From positions 19,254 through 83,253 of the forward strand of contig NZ_JANZYP010000046.1 in assembly GCF_025506355.1 (NCBI RefSeq): a stretch of 64,000 bases of DNA, written 5' to 3'. Positions 29,025 through 37,397 of the stretch are shown piece after piece (within the stretch, counting starts at the first letter, position 1; the number at the start of each line of letters is the position of its first letter). A program made the translations under genes and the position numbers. A model generated the notes under the pieces. It made no database searches. It saw only the letters and a program-made list of their open reading frames with translations, and was not told the origin of the DNA. The stretch is from Sphaerisporangium corydalis. Lineage in GTDB: Bacteria > Actinomycetota > Actinomycetes > Streptosporangiales > Streptosporangiaceae.

Positions 29025-29305
29025 GCGGCCGGCCGGTGACGGCGGAGCAGGCCCGCGTGCTGGCCGAGGAGTACTTCAACGGCCCCCTGCCCGCCGCCGA
29101 GGCGACCGAAGTCGGCCTGTACGCCTTCGAGGAGGGGTACGTCGCCTGGGCCAGGGGCCCCGAGCCCCGCGAGCCGAGCACCCTGCCCGCCACCGTCGGC
29201 GGCGGGTGCGTCGTCATCGACAAGGCCACCGGCGAGCTCTCCATCCGCCCGCTGCTGAACCCGCAGAACGTCGCCGACCAGTGGCCGGGCCACCACCCCC
29301 GCTGA
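29021..29305 (+). CDS. YrhB/Imm35-like small protein, likely immunity partner
   Basis: The 94-residue protein starts VTAEQARVLAEEYFNG, continues LYAFEEGYVAWARG and ends CVVIDKATGELSIRPL. This matches the YrhB/Imm35 type, in which a short helical N-terminus is followed by a strand-rich core with a conserved GYV and DKxTG. Such proteins are common next to deamidase-type toxins. The GTG overlaps the toxin-like gene's stop (GTGA), so the two are translated together. The assignment as immunity is inference from position and resemblance. Confidence 0.7.
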   Translation: MSGRPVTAEQARVLAEEYFNGPLPAAEATEVGLYAFEEGYVAWARGPEPREPSTLPATVGGGCVVIDKATGELSIRPLLNPQNVADQWPGHHPR

Positions 29306-29322
29306 CCCCCGCCCCCCGGTCG

Positions 29323-29385
29323 CCGGTCGTCGCCCAGCGGCCGGGGACGCAGGCGGGCGGCCAGGGGGCGCCGGGCGACGACCGG
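29323..29385. terminator. Bidirectional inverted repeat between convergent genes
   Basis: The arms CCGGTCGTCGCCC (29323-29335) and GGGCGACGACCGG (29373-29385) are perfect 13-base complements around a 37-base loop. They fill the gap between the YrhB-like stop and the ABC permease stop on the opposite strand. Confidence 0.6.
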
Positions 29386-29393
29386 GAGCGCGG

Positions 29394-31943
29394 TCAGTCG
29401 CTGGCCAGGGAGGCGACGATGGACGCGCGGGCCGCGCGCCGGGCGGGGAACACGGCCGCGAGGACGCCGGCCAGTCCCGACAGGGCGACCAGCCCCGCGA
29501 CCTGCGCGAGGGGCACCCTGAACAGGATGTCCGCCATGAGGGTCTGTGCGGCCACCCACCCGAACACCAGGCCCAGTGCCACGCCGACGATCGCCCCGAT
29601 GAGCCCGAGGATGAGCGCCTCGGCCGACAGCATCCGCCGCAACTGCCCCCGGGTCAGGCCGAGCGCCCTGAGCAGGGCCGACTCGCGGGAACGCTCGTGC
29701 ACCGACAGGCTGAGCGTGTTGGCGATGCCGAGCAGCGAGATGAGCACCGCGAGGCCCAGCAGCCCCACGATGATCATGAGGGTCATGTCGAGCGTCTCGT
29801 CGAACTCGCGCCGCACCTCGGTCGAGCTGACGACCTGCGCGGTCGGGTACGGCATGGCCGCGGCCTCGACCGCCTTCCTGGAGACGTCGGCGGCCACACC
29901 GTCCTTGGCGTTGACCAGGATCCGGTCGTCGCCGACCGCGCCGAAGTAGGTGTCGAAGGCGCCGTCGGGCACGGTGACGCCCGGCAGCGCCTCGGTCTCC
30001 CCGTCGAAGGTCCCGAGGACCCGCACCTCGACGGTGCCCGCCTTGGGGGTGGTCAGCGTGATCGTCCCGCCGGGCGCCACCCCGAGGTCCTTGGCCACGG
30101 AGTCGGACACCAGCGCGGAACCGGCCGTGAAGCCGGTCATGGAGCCGCCGCGCAGCGCGGGCTTGTACGGCCCGCTGAACGTCCCGACGGTGAGCTTGCC
30201 GCCGCCCGACCCGCCGCCCGACCCGCCGCCCGTCCCGCCGCCCCGGCCGGCGCGGGCCTGCCGGATCTCCACGACCGAGGTCAGCTCCGGCCTGGCCCGC
30301 AGCGCACCGGCCAGGTCCCGGGGGACCGAGGAGTTCTCCGACTCGCCGGCCTGCGCCGACACCATGTAGTCGACCGGGAACTGCTCGTCCAGCTTGACGG
30401 TGTACGTGGCCCGCATGGTGGCGGTGATGACCGAGATCAGGGTCATCAGCGTGACGCCGATCGTCAGCGCGACGGTCGTCGTGGCCGAACGCTTCGGGTT
30501 GCGCCGTGAGTTGTCCATGGCGAGCCGCCCCGGGACCCCGAACAGCTTCGCGGGCGCCCAGCCGGCGAACGCGCTCAGCGGCCGGACGATGACCGGCCCG
30601 AGGACCAGCACCGCGCAGAAGGTCAGCGTGCCGCCGCCCATGGCCACGTAGAGCGCCACCGGCCCCGGGTCCGCCACGACCGCGGCCACGGTCAGGCCGC
30701 CGCCGGTCAGCAGGAACAGCGCGGCGAACGCGATCCGCAGCATTCCGGTGGTGAACGTCTGCTCGTCGGTCTGGGTGCGCAGCGCCGCGATGGGCGCCAC
30801 CCTGGTGGCCGTGCGTGCCGGGAGCAGCGCGGCGCCGACGGTGACGACCAGCCCGACGGCCAGCGCGATGGCGATGGTCCGGGGCGCGAGCGCGACGCCC
30901 GCCGAGGGCAGGTTCTGCCCGGTCGCCTTCAGCACGGCGAGCGCCCCGGCGCCGAGGCCGAGCCCGGTCAGCAGGCCGAGAGCCGACGAGATGAGCCCGA
31001 CCACCGCCGACTCCAGCAGGATGGAGCCGAAGACCTGCCTGCGGGTGGCGCCGATGCAGCGCAGCAGCGCCATCTCCCTGGTGCGCTGGGCGACCAGGAT
31101 GTTGAACGTGTTGTAGATGACCAGGGCAGCGACGAGCATCGCGACCAGGCCGAACATCAGCAGACCCAGGGTGAGGATCTCGGTGTCGGCGCCGTTGCTC
31201 CTGGCCAGTTGCTGGGCGAGCTGCTGCCCGGTCCAGACCGTGGCACCGGTGCCGCCGAGCGCCGAGGTGATCGCGGCCCGCAGATTCTCGGGGGTGACGC
31301 CGTCCGAGGCCGCGATGTCGATCTCGTGGAAGCCGGTCTCCCCGGTCATCGCCTGCGCGGTGGCGGTGGTGAACCCGACCGCGCCGGTGTAGGCGAGCAT
31401 CTGGTCGACGCCGACGTCCACGAGCCCGGTCACCTGGAACGCGTGCGGCCGGTGCCGGGAGTCCAGCACCGTCACGGTGTCGCCTGTGGTGAAGCCCCTG
31501 GTCTTCGCGGTGTTGGTGTCGATGACCACCTGCCCGGCGGCGGTCGGCGCGGTGCCGGAGGCGATCGTCGTGCGGTCCAGCCTGCCGGTGACGACGGAGA
31601 AGCCCGTGGTGGGGGCGCTGCCGACCGCCTTGCCGTCCTTGCCGACGAGCGCCGCGTCCCCCCGGACCAGTCCCTGCGCCTCGGCGACCCCGGCCACGCC
31701 GCGGATCCGGGTCAGGTCGGCGGTGCTGAGCCGGGGCGCCTTCTCGCCGCCCGACTCGGCCGGGCGCACCGCCACGTCCACCTTGTCGGCGGAGGCGGCG
31801 ATGCGCTGGGTGAAGCCCGCCTGGAGGGTGTCGGTGAGCACGAACGTGCCCGCGATGAACCCCACCCCCAGGGTGATCGCCAGCGAGGTGAGCAGCAGCC
31901 GGAGCTTGTGCGCCAGCAACCCCGCCAGTGTCGTTCTGAGCAC
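29394..31943 (-). CDS. ABC transporter permease, MacB/FtsX type
   Basis: The 849-residue protein has two FtsX-like units. It starts [20 protein letters not shown], the typical N-terminal helix, followed by a large outer domain up to about residue 250. A cluster of three helices comes next ([20 protein letters not shown] onwards) with the conserved [20 protein letters not shown]. The second half repeats this: an outer domain containing a Gly/Ser-rich linker, then [21 protein letters not shown] and the terminal helices. These permeases move lipids, antibiotics or lipoproteins out of the membrane, driven mechanically by the ATPase. The ATPase gene ends two bases before its GTG. Confidence 0.9.
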   Translation of the reverse strand: MLRTTLAGLLAHKLRLLLTSLAITLGVGFIAGTFVLTDTLQAGFTQRIAASADKVDVAVRPAESGGEKAPRLSTADLTRIRGVAGVAEAQGLVRGDAALVGKDGKAVGSAPTTGFSVVTGRLDRTTIASGTAPTAAGQVVIDTNTAKTRGFTTGDTVTVLDSRHRPHAFQVTGLVDVGVDQMLAYTGAVGFTTATAQAMTGETGFHEIDIAASDGVTPENLRAAITSALGGTGATVWTGQQLAQQLARSNGADTEILTLGLLMFGLVAMLVAALVIYNTFNILVAQRTREMALLRCIGATRRQVFGSILLESAVVGLISSALGLLTGLGLGAGALAVLKATGQNLPSAGVALAPRTIAIALAVGLVVTVGAALLPARTATRVAPIAALRTQTDEQTFTTGMLRIAFAALFLLTGGGLTVAAVVADPGPVALYVAMGGGTLTFCAVLVLGPVIVRPLSAFAGWAPAKLFGVPGRLAMDNSRRNPKRSATTTVALTIGVTLMTLISVITATMRATYTVKLDEQFPVDYMVSAQAGESENSSVPRDLAGALRARPELTSVVEIRQARAGRGGGTGGGSGGGSGGGKLTVGTFSGPYKPALRGGSMTGFTAGSALVSDSVAKDLGVAPGGTITLTTPKAGTVEVRVLGTFDGETEALPGVTVPDGAFDTYFGAVGDDRILVNAKDGVAADVSRKAVEAAAMPYPTAQVVSSTEVRREFDETLDMTLMIIVGLLGLAVLISLLGIANTLSLSVHERSRESALLRALGLTRGQLRRMLSAEALILGLIGAIVGVALGLVFGWVAAQTLMADILFRVPLAQVAGLVALSGLAGVLAAVFPARRAARASIVASLASD

Positions 31944-31945
31944 GT

Positions 31946-32704
31946 TCAGGCCTCCAGCTTCAGGAGCGTGTCGAGCACGGTCTGGGGGGTCGGCGCGGCC
32001 AGCTCGGTGACCAGCGCGCCGTCCCTGAGGAACACCACGCGGTCGGCGTACGAGGCGGCGACCGGGTCGTGGGTGACCATGACAATGGTCTGGTGGAGGT
32101 CGCGCACGGAGGTGCGCAGGAAGGACAGCACCTCCGCGCCGCTGCGCGAGTCGAGGTTGCCGGTCGGCTCGTCGGCGAAGATCACCTGCGGTTTGCTGAT
32201 GAGCGCGCGGGCGACCGCGACGCGCTGCTGCTGGCCGCCGGACAGTTCGCTCGGCCGGTGCCCGAGCCGGTCGGCGAGGCCGACGGTGCCGATGACGGTG
32301 TCGAAGAGCTCCTGGTCGACCTGCCGCCCGGCGATGTCCACGGGCAGGCGGATGTTCTGCTCGGCGGTCAGGGTGGGGAGCAGGTTGAAGGCCTGGAAGA
32401 TGAAGCCCACCCGGTCGCGTCGCAACAGCGTGAGCCGCTTGTCGCCGAGCCGGGTGATGTCGACGTCGCCGATGCGCACCTCGCCTTCGGTGACGGTGTC
32501 CAGCCCCGCCAGGCAGTGCATCAGCGTGGACTTCCCCGAGCCCGACGGGCCCATGATCGCGGTGAAGGCACCGGTGTCGAACCCGACGTCGACGCCGCGC
32601 AGCGCGTGGACGGCGGCGTCGCCGTGGCCGTAGATCTTCGTCACACCCTTGGCGGCGACGGCGGGCATGGTCCGGCGGCCGGTCTCTGCTCCGGTGACGG
32701 TCAT
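31946..32704 (-). CDS. ABC transporter ATP-binding protein, MacB/LolD type
   Basis: The 252-residue ATPase has Walker [17 protein letters not shown], the Q-loop [17 protein letters not shown], the signature [16 protein letters not shown], Walker [17 protein letters not shown] and the H-loop [14 protein letters not shown]. The FNLLPTLT segment is characteristic of the MacB/LolD group that pairs with FtsX-type permeases. The start was set at the ATG at 32704 with GAGGAGT upstream; a longer in-frame start at 32752 lies in the operator-like region. The permease is next downstream and a two-component system lies upstream on the same strand. Confidence 0.93.
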   Translation of the reverse strand: MTVTGAETGRRTMPAVAAKGVTKIYGHGDAAVHALRGVDVGFDTGAFTAIMGPSGSGKSTLMHCLAGLDTVTEGEVRIGDVDITRLGDKRLTLLRRDRVGFIFQAFNLLPTLTAEQNIRLPVDIAGRQVDQELFDTVIGTVGLADRLGHRPSELSGGQQQRVAVARALISKPQVIFADEPTGNLDSRSGAEVLSFLRTSVRDLHQTIVMVTHDPVAASYADRVVFLRDGALVTELAAPTPQTVLDTLLKLEA

Positions 32705-32721
32705 GTCTGACTCCTCAGGCG

Positions 32722-32762
32722 ATAGCCGTGAAATGCGGAAATATCTATGCACTTCACGCTAT
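32722..32762. promoter_or_regulatory. Imperfect inverted repeat upstream of the ABC operon
   Basis: The arms ATAGCCGTGAA (32722-32732) and TTCACGCTAT (32753-32762) are complementary apart from one extra base, around an AT-rich centre containing AAATATC. This lies just before the ABC ATPase start, in an unusually AT-rich stretch. It is a candidate binding site for the response regulator encoded upstream. Confidence 0.4.
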
Positions 32763-32884
32763 TGCCGTGATCACCGAGGTTCATGGCCCCTGCGAACGGA
32801 CCTCGCCTACCCCCGCAGGGTGGCCGCCGGAGGCCGGTGCGACCCCTGATGTACCCGCGAGTCAGCCTTTCGGCCGACCCGGCG

Positions 32885-33562
32885 TCACTTCTCCGGGGAC
32901 GGGCCGGCCGGGATGATCAGGCCGGTCTCGTAGGCGTACACGACGGCCTGCGCGCGGTCGCGGACGCCGAGCTTGGCGAGCACCCGGCCCAGATGGGTCT
33001 TGACCGTCGCCTCCGCCAGGGTGAGCCGCCTGGCGATCTCCAGGTTGGACAGGCCCCGCCCGACCAGCACCAGGACCTCGCGCTCGCGGGCGGTGAGCTG
33101 GCGGAGGCCGTCCGGCTCGGCCGACGTGGTGGCCGGCAGGTGGACGGCGAACCGCCGCAGCAGCCGCATGGTCGTGCTGGGCGCCACCACCGCGTCCCCG
33201 GCGTGCACGGCGTGGATCGCGCTGATCAGGTCGCCGGGCGGCACGTCCTTCAGCAGGAACCCCGAGGCCCCGGCCTTCAGCGCCGCGAAGGCGTACTCGT
33301 CGAGGTCGAACGTCGTCAGGATCAGCACCTTGGGCGGGTCGTCCATGGCCATGATCAGCCGGGTCGCCTCCACGCCGTCCATGCGCGGCATCCGCACGTC
33401 CATCAGGACCACGTCGGCGGCGATCGTGCCGAGCAGCCGCACGGCCGCGGCGCCGTCGGCGGCCTCCCCGACGACGTCGATGTCCGGCTGGGCGCCGAGC
33501 ACCATGCGGAACCCGGCGCGGACGAGCTCCTGGTCGTCGACCAGCACCACCTGGATGCTCAC
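32885..33562 (-). CDS. NarL/FixJ-family response regulator
   Basis: The 225-residue protein has a receiver domain at residues 1-120 with the acidic pair in VVLVDDQELVRAGF, the phospho-acceptor Asp in VVLMDVRMPRMDG, and the conserved Thr and Lys in ILTTFDLDEYAF and GFLLKDVPPGDL. A LuxR-type HTH follows: LTAREREVLVLVGRGLSNLE, then IARRLTLAEATVKTHLGRVL. It is the partner of the histidine kinase whose stop overlaps its start by four bases. Control of the downstream ABC exporter is likely from gene order. Confidence 0.94.
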   Translation of the reverse strand: MSIQVVLVDDQELVRAGFRMVLGAQPDIDVVGEAADGAAAVRLLGTIAADVVLMDVRMPRMDGVEATRLIMAMDDPPKVLILTTFDLDEYAFAALKAGASGFLLKDVPPGDLISAIHAVHAGDAVVAPSTTMRLLRRFAVHLPATTSAEPDGLRQLTAREREVLVLVGRGLSNLEIARRLTLAEATVKTHLGRVLAKLGVRDRAQAVVYAYETGLIIPAGPSPEK

Positions 33563-34740
33563 GCTGCCCTGCCCACCGGAAGCCGTACGTCCACCTGGAA
33601 TCCTCCTCCGGCCCGGGGAGAGGCGCGCACGCTCCCGTCGTACATCGCGACGCGCTCACGCATGCCGATCAGCCCGTGCCCGTCGATGCTGCGGGGCGCG
33701 GACGCGCCGCGCCCGTCGTCGGTCACCCGCAACGAGATCTCCCGGGGACCGTACTCCATCCGCACCCGGGCGCGGGTGCCGGGCCCGCCGTGCTTGAGGG
33801 TGTTGGTGAGCGCCTCCTGGACGATGCGGTAGATGACCAGCTGCTCGCCCTCGGGCAGGTCGCGGCGGGCGCCGTCCACGACGAACTCCACCGGCAGGCC
33901 GGATCGGCGCACCTGGGCCACCAGCTCGTCGAGTTCGGCGACGCCCGGCTGCGGCGCGTAGTCCTCGTCGCCCCCGCCGTCCTGCCGCAGCACCCCGACC
34001 AGGCGGCGCATCTCGGCCAGCGCCTGCCGCCCGGTGCTGGAGATCGTCTGCACGGCGTGGCGCGCCTGCTCGGGGTCGCGGTCGATGGTGTAGCCGGCCC
34101 CGTCGGCCTGGACGATCATCACGCTGACGTTGTGGGCCACCACGTCGTGCAGCTCCCGGGCGATGCGCGCCCGCTCGGCAGCGGCGGCGATGCGGGCCTG
34201 CTGGTCGCGCTCGTGCTCGGCGCGCTCGGCCCGTTCCTCCAGGCTTTCGAGGTACCGCTGCCTGGTGTTGGCGTAGATGCCGCTGATCCAGGTCACGACG
34301 GTGAACAGCGAGCCGGAGGCGAAGGCCAGGAAGTTCAGCTCGCTCCAGCGGATCAGCGCCAGGCACACCCCGAGCTCGGCGACCGCCCCGGCGGCCAGGG
34401 CCCAGCGCAGGGTGCACCGGGTGGCGACGCCGTACATCGCGACGAGCACGGCGACGTTGGCCGGGACCGGCTCGACGGGGGCCAGCCACTGGACGAAGCT
34501 GACGAGCGAGACCGCGGCGAACACGTGGACGGGACGGCTGCGCCGCCAGGCGAGCGGGGCCAGGAGCAGGGTGGACAGCAGGAGGTATCCGGGGATGCCG
34601 AGGTGGATCGCCCCCGGGAGGTGGTTGTCCTGCGCGTAGTTCCTGACCGGTATCAGGCACATGATCGCCAGTGGCACCATGATGAGGGCGTTGACCAGCC
34701 CACCATGGCGCGAGACCCAAGCACGTACTCTGCCGAACAC
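33559..34740 (-). CDS. Sensor histidine kinase (HisKA_3 family)
   Basis: From the GTG at 34740 the protein has 393 residues. Four or five membrane segments fill the first 150 (ALIMVPLAIMCLIPV and others), followed by a coiled-coil rich in Glu and Arg and the DHp motif RIARELHDVVAHNVSVM, whose His is the phosphorylation site. The HATPase domain carries ALTNTLKHGG (N-box), VTDDGRGA and DGHGLIGMRERVAMYDG. There is no periplasmic sensor domain of any size, so the signal may be sensed within the membrane, as in systems responding to cell-envelope antibiotics. The adjacent MacB-type exporter fits that. A longer in-frame start at 35001 runs through structured intergenic DNA and is rejected. Confidence 0.9.
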   Translation of the reverse strand: MFGRVRAWVSRHGGLVNALIMVPLAIMCLIPVRNYAQDNHLPGAIHLGIPGYLLLSTLLLAPLAWRRSRPVHVFAAVSLVSFVQWLAPVEPVPANVAVLVAMYGVATRCTLRWALAAGAVAELGVCLALIRWSELNFLAFASGSLFTVVTWISGIYANTRQRYLESLEERAERAEHERDQQARIAAAAERARIARELHDVVAHNVSVMIVQADGAGYTIDRDPEQARHAVQTISSTGRQALAEMRRLVGVLRQDGGGDEDYAPQPGVAELDELVAQVRRSGLPVEFVVDGARRDLPEGEQLVIYRIVQEALTNTLKHGGPGTRARVRMEYGPREISLRVTDDGRGASAPRSIDGHGLIGMRERVAMYDGSVRASPRAGGGFQVDVRLPVGRAA

Positions 34741-34922
34741 GATTTCAACCCTACGTTCGCCCAGTTCACCGACCTTCCCTCTGAAGAGGGATCTCTGCCT
34801 ACGACCCTGGTCGTAGGTGACAAATCGCCTTACACCGGTCTTACGGCTCGTGCGGCATAGTTCTTTTTGGGAGCACCTCCGGGTGAGTAAAGGGAGATAG
34901 GGATGTTGGGGTAAAAGACGAA

Positions 34923-34955
34923 GGGTCGTGTGGCAGGGGGAACGCCACGCGACCC
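34923..34955 (-). terminator. Hairpin with T-rich tail, minus strand
   Basis: A 12-bp stem with one G-U pair (plus-strand arms GGGTCGTGTGGC and GCCACGCGACCC) closes a nine-base loop with five Gs. On the minus strand it is followed by TTCGTCTTTT, so it looks like the terminator for the gene ending at 35057. The stem would also form in a plus-strand RNA. Confidence 0.6.
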
Positions 34956-35024
34956 GGAGGACCCTGACAGAGATCTCCGTTTTCCCGCGCCTGACGCCCA
35001 CTGCCCAGCGGGCCGATGCGGACG

Positions 35025-35050
35025 AGCCGCCTCCATGTGGAGGCGGCTTT
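35025..35050 (+). terminator. Intrinsic terminator, plus strand
   Basis: AGCCGCCTCC-ATGT-GGAGGCGGCT is a perfect 10-bp stem with a four-base loop followed by TT. No annotated plus-strand gene ends before it, which implies an unannotated transcript from the 34.8-35.0 kb gap. Confidence 0.65.
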
Positions 35051-35056
35051 CGTGTG

Positions 35057-36118
35057 TCACCGGCCGTGTACGGCGTCCGTGGTGGCCTTCTCGGCGACCG
35101 CCCAGTTGCCGCCCGCCGTGGCCAGCATGGGCAGCCAGGTGCCGACCGTGTCCACGCCGCCCGCGAGCTGGTCGGCCGCGCCGTTGCGCACGGCGCTGAA
35201 GGCGTGGGCCACCGGGATGCCGATCACCCCGAATCCGGGCAGGCCGACCTCGTTGGTGCGGGCCGCGTCCAGGGCCCGGCCTAGGGTCGCGCCGACGGTG
35301 CTCTCCAGCGCCTTGCCCAGGGCGCGGATCGCGTCCGGGTGGACGAGCTTCAGGTCCTTGGACTGCGCGGCCCGGTAGCCGGTGGGCACCGGCTCCCCGT
35401 CCTTGATCTCCTTGGGCCAGGGCACGGTGCGCACGTCCCCCGTGAGGGCCGAGCCGAAGGGACCGCTCAGGATGTAGGCGCCGGGCACGCCCGTGAGGGC
35501 ACCGTTGACCGCGAACGCGCTGAACCGCCGCACACCCGCGTTCTTGATCACCTGCGAGGCGGCGTGGGAGAAGATCTTCGCCATCAGGCGGTTGACCTCG
35601 TCGACGTACTTGGTGAGGGACACCACCCGCTCACGGGCGCCCGCCAGCGCCGCGTTGCCCACCGCCTGGCCCGCGAGGCCGTTCGAGAAGGCGGTCCGCG
35701 CGATGGCGAGGGTCGCCGCCCCGATGACCGCGGAGGCGATCCCGAGCGTGCTGTAGGCCACGGCGCCCGATTTGAGTGTGTCGCCGAGATCGTCGTACAT
35801 GGCCGCGGCCTCGTCGAGCGCCCGCCCGTAGGGCTCGACGCGGCTGGTGACGAAGGCGTCCTTCCCCTTCTCGTTCCACTCGCGCGTGCCGGCCGCGATC
35901 TCGTCCCCGAGCAGGGTGCCCGCCGAGCGCACGAGCGTCGCGACGTGCTCGAACCTGTCGGCGGCGTGCCATATCTGGGCGGGGTCGGAGACGAACGTCG
36001 TCAGCGCGGCCGCGATGGGCAGGCCCACGAGGGGCAGCACATAGGCGGCGGCCACGGCCTGGGCCGCGCCCGAGACACTCGGCGCCGAGGTGATCACGTC
36101 CGCTTTGGTAACGCCCAT
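35057..36118 (-). CDS. WXG-like protein with hydrophobic segments, unknown function
   Basis: The 353-residue protein is not assignable to a named family. The N-terminal 130 residues are helical. One segment, DPAQIWHAADRFEHVATLV, is followed by a helix containing TREWNEKGKDAFVTS, whose Trp-x-Gly-like turn and length recall WXG100 secretion partners of type VII systems. Two hydrophobic stretches come next (STLGIASAVIGAATLAIA), and the C-terminal 150 residues are Ala/Gly-rich. No ESX genes are in the window. The ATG at 36118 lacks a clear ribosome site. Two 19-bp direct repeats lie 100-150 bases upstream. Confidence 0.55.
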   Translation of the reverse strand: MGVTKADVITSAPSVSGAAQAVAAAYVLPLVGLPIAAALTTFVSDPAQIWHAADRFEHVATLVRSAGTLLGDEIAAGTREWNEKGKDAFVTSRVEPYGRALDEAAAMYDDLGDTLKSGAVAYSTLGIASAVIGAATLAIARTAFSNGLAGQAVGNAALAGARERVVSLTKYVDEVNRLMAKIFSHAASQVIKNAGVRRFSAFAVNGALTGVPGAYILSGPFGSALTGDVRTVPWPKEIKDGEPVPTGYRAAQSKDLKLVHPDAIRALGKALESTVGATLGRALDAARTNEVGLPGFGVIGIPVAHAFSAVRNGAADQLAGGVDTVGTWLPMLATAGGNWAVAEKATTDAVHGR

Positions 36119-36214
36119 GAGGACCGCTTTCCAAGGGAGCCCGGAGACTATGGCAATCGATCACCAAAGGTACGAACGATGGCACGGCTTGGCAACAGGA
36201 TGTGATGGCCGAGT

Positions 36215-36266
36215 CACGTGATGATCATCAGGAAACGATCGCCGGCGCACGTGATGATCACCAGGA
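36215..36266. repeat. Two 19-bp direct repeats upstream of the WXG-like gene
   Basis: CACGTGATGATCATCAGGA (36215-36233) and a copy with one change (36248-36266) are spaced 33 bases apart, about three helical turns. Each contains the palindromic CACGTG, and the first contains a perfect 12-base palindrome TGATGATCATCA. They lie between the WXG-like gene and the tRNA and look like tandem regulator sites. Confidence 0.55.
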
Positions 36267-36311
36267 TCGTGGTCCGCGCGCTGGCGACCTGGAACGCCGG
36301 ATCGGTCTCGG

Positions 36312-36385
36312 TGGGGTCGGTGGGATTCGAACCCACACTGTCAGGTACCTAAAACCTGTGCCTCCTGCCATTGGGCTACGACCCC
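36312..36385 (-). tRNA. tRNA with anticodon UAG (Leu), class I architecture
   Basis: A complete cloverleaf is visible on the minus strand. The acceptor stem is GGGGTCG / CGACCCC. The D stem is GCC/GGC with loop CAATGGCAGGA. The anticodon stem CAGGT/ACCTG holds the loop TTTAGGT, giving anticodon UAG, and a G follows at position 37. The variable loop has only five bases (ACAGT), and the T arm is GTGGG-TTCGAAT-CCCAC. The discriminator is A; CCA is not encoded. UAG reads CUA-type leucine codons, but bacterial leucine tRNAs normally have a long variable arm, so the shape is unusual. No stop-codon suppressor role is implied, because UAG here is the anticodon. Confidence 0.85.
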
Positions 36386-36440
36386 GTGCCCGGTGCGGCT
36401 TGCGCCATCTTAGTTGAGGGCGCGGCGGCAACCGTACTGA

Positions 36441-36914
36441 TTAGTCGAGGCCGAGTTCCTTGCGCAGGCGGGCGACGTGCCCCGTCGCCCGCACCTTGTA
36501 GAGCGCCTTCTCGATCTTCCCCTCGGCGTCGATGACGAACGTCGACCGCAGCACCCCGACGGTCGTCCGGCCGTACATGGTCTTCTCGCCGTAGGCGCCG
36601 TACGCCTGGTGGGTCGTGAGATCGGGGTCCGACAGCAGCGGGAACGTCAGGGCGTCGCGCTCGGCGAACTTCGCCAGCTTCTGCGGGGTGTCCTTCGACA
36701 CGCCGAGGACGACGAACCCGGAGGCGGCCAGGGCGTCGAGGCTGTCGCGGAAGTCGCACGCCTGCTTGGTGCACCCGGGCGTCATCGCGGCGGGGTAGAA
36801 GTAGAGGATGACCCGTTTGCCGCGAAAGGACTTCAGGCTGGTGTTGTCGCCGGTCGCGTCGGGCAGGGTGAAGTCGGGTGCGGCGTCGCCGGGCTCGAGT
36901 CTCGTCTGCGTCAC
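36441..36914 (-). CDS. bcp: Thioredoxin-dependent thiol peroxidase (Bcp/PrxQ)
   Basis: The 157-residue peroxiredoxin reduces hydroperoxides. The peroxidatic cysteine is in YPAAMTPGCTKQACDFRD, with the resolving cysteine five residues later, the arrangement of the PrxQ/Bcp subgroup. The N-terminal GDAAPDFTLPDATGDNTSL and the C-terminal RSTFVIDAEGKIEKAL are typical. The GTG at 36914 gives the expected length. It lies downstream of nothing on its strand and is divergent from the DUF3618 gene; the tRNA follows 55 bases after its stop. Confidence 0.94.
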   Translation of the reverse strand: MTQTRLEPGDAAPDFTLPDATGDNTSLKSFRGKRVILYFYPAAMTPGCTKQACDFRDSLDALAASGFVVLGVSKDTPQKLAKFAERDALTFPLLSDPDLTTHQAYGAYGEKTMYGRTTVGVLRSTFVIDAEGKIEKALYKVRATGHVARLRKELGLD

Positions 36915-37037
36915 GGGAACAACCTACCGGCACGCCCCGCGTGCCGGGTGGTGACCGGACCTGACAGACTGATCGCTCAAACGTAGCGGCGGGCCGGCGA
37001 AGGCGGCCCGTCCGGGGACGAGGAGAAGGGGATCGTC

Positions 37038-37397
37038 ATGGCGGACACCGGTCCCGAGGCGCTCGAGCGGGACATAGAGCGCACCCGGGCGGAGCTGGCA
37101 TACACCGTGGACGCCATCGTGGACCGCGTCAGCCCCAAGCGGGTCGCGGAGCGCGGCGTCGCCAAGGTCAAGGCCAACGCCGGGGAACTGGTCGCGGCGG
37201 CTCGCGACCTGGTCGCGGGTCACCCGCCCAGGCACGCCGAGCTGAGGGCCTACGGCGGCGAGCCGGCGGCGTACGGCGAGGACGATGGCTGGCAGGACGA
37301 CTTCCCCGCGAGGAACCTCGCCCCGATCCTCATCGGCGTGGGCGCCATCGTCGTGGTCGGCGCCCTGATAGCCATCCGCCGCCGCCGCACCCGCTGA
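37038..37397 (+). CDS. DUF3618 membrane protein
   Basis: The 119-residue protein matches DUF3618. The N-terminal helical segment DIERTRAELAYTVDAIVDRV, with following VSPKRVAERG, is the family signature. A single C-terminal helix (APILIGVGAIVVVGALIAI) ends in a run of arginines, placing most of the protein in the cytoplasm. Function is unknown; such proteins often occur with stress-response or phage-holin-like membrane proteins, absent here. AGGAGAAGGGG upstream supports the ATG. A 28-bp tandem array begins within its final codons. Confidence 0.85.
   Translation: MADTGPEALERDIERTRAELAYTVDAIVDRVSPKRVAERGVAKVKANAGELVAAARDLVAGHPPRHAELRAYGGEPAAYGEDDGWQDDFPARNLAPILIGVGAIVVVGALIAIRRRRTR

Larger units (their letters stand above)
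34741..35056. other. Structured intergenic region, possible small RNA
   Basis: Between the kinase start and the stop of the next minus-strand gene I see two strong hairpins (entered separately) but no convincing ORF. The stretch 34810-34930 is AT-richer than its surroundings, with CATAGTTCTTTTTGGGAG near 34856. A plus-strand transcript starting there would run about 180 bases to the hairpin and T-run at 35050, the right size for a small RNA. No known RNA family was recognised. Confidence 0.35.

Noticed and set aside
34923..34955. 6C-type actinobacterial RNA
   Set aside because: On the minus strand the loop has only five cytosines and there is one such hairpin; the 6C motif needs two loops with at least six each.
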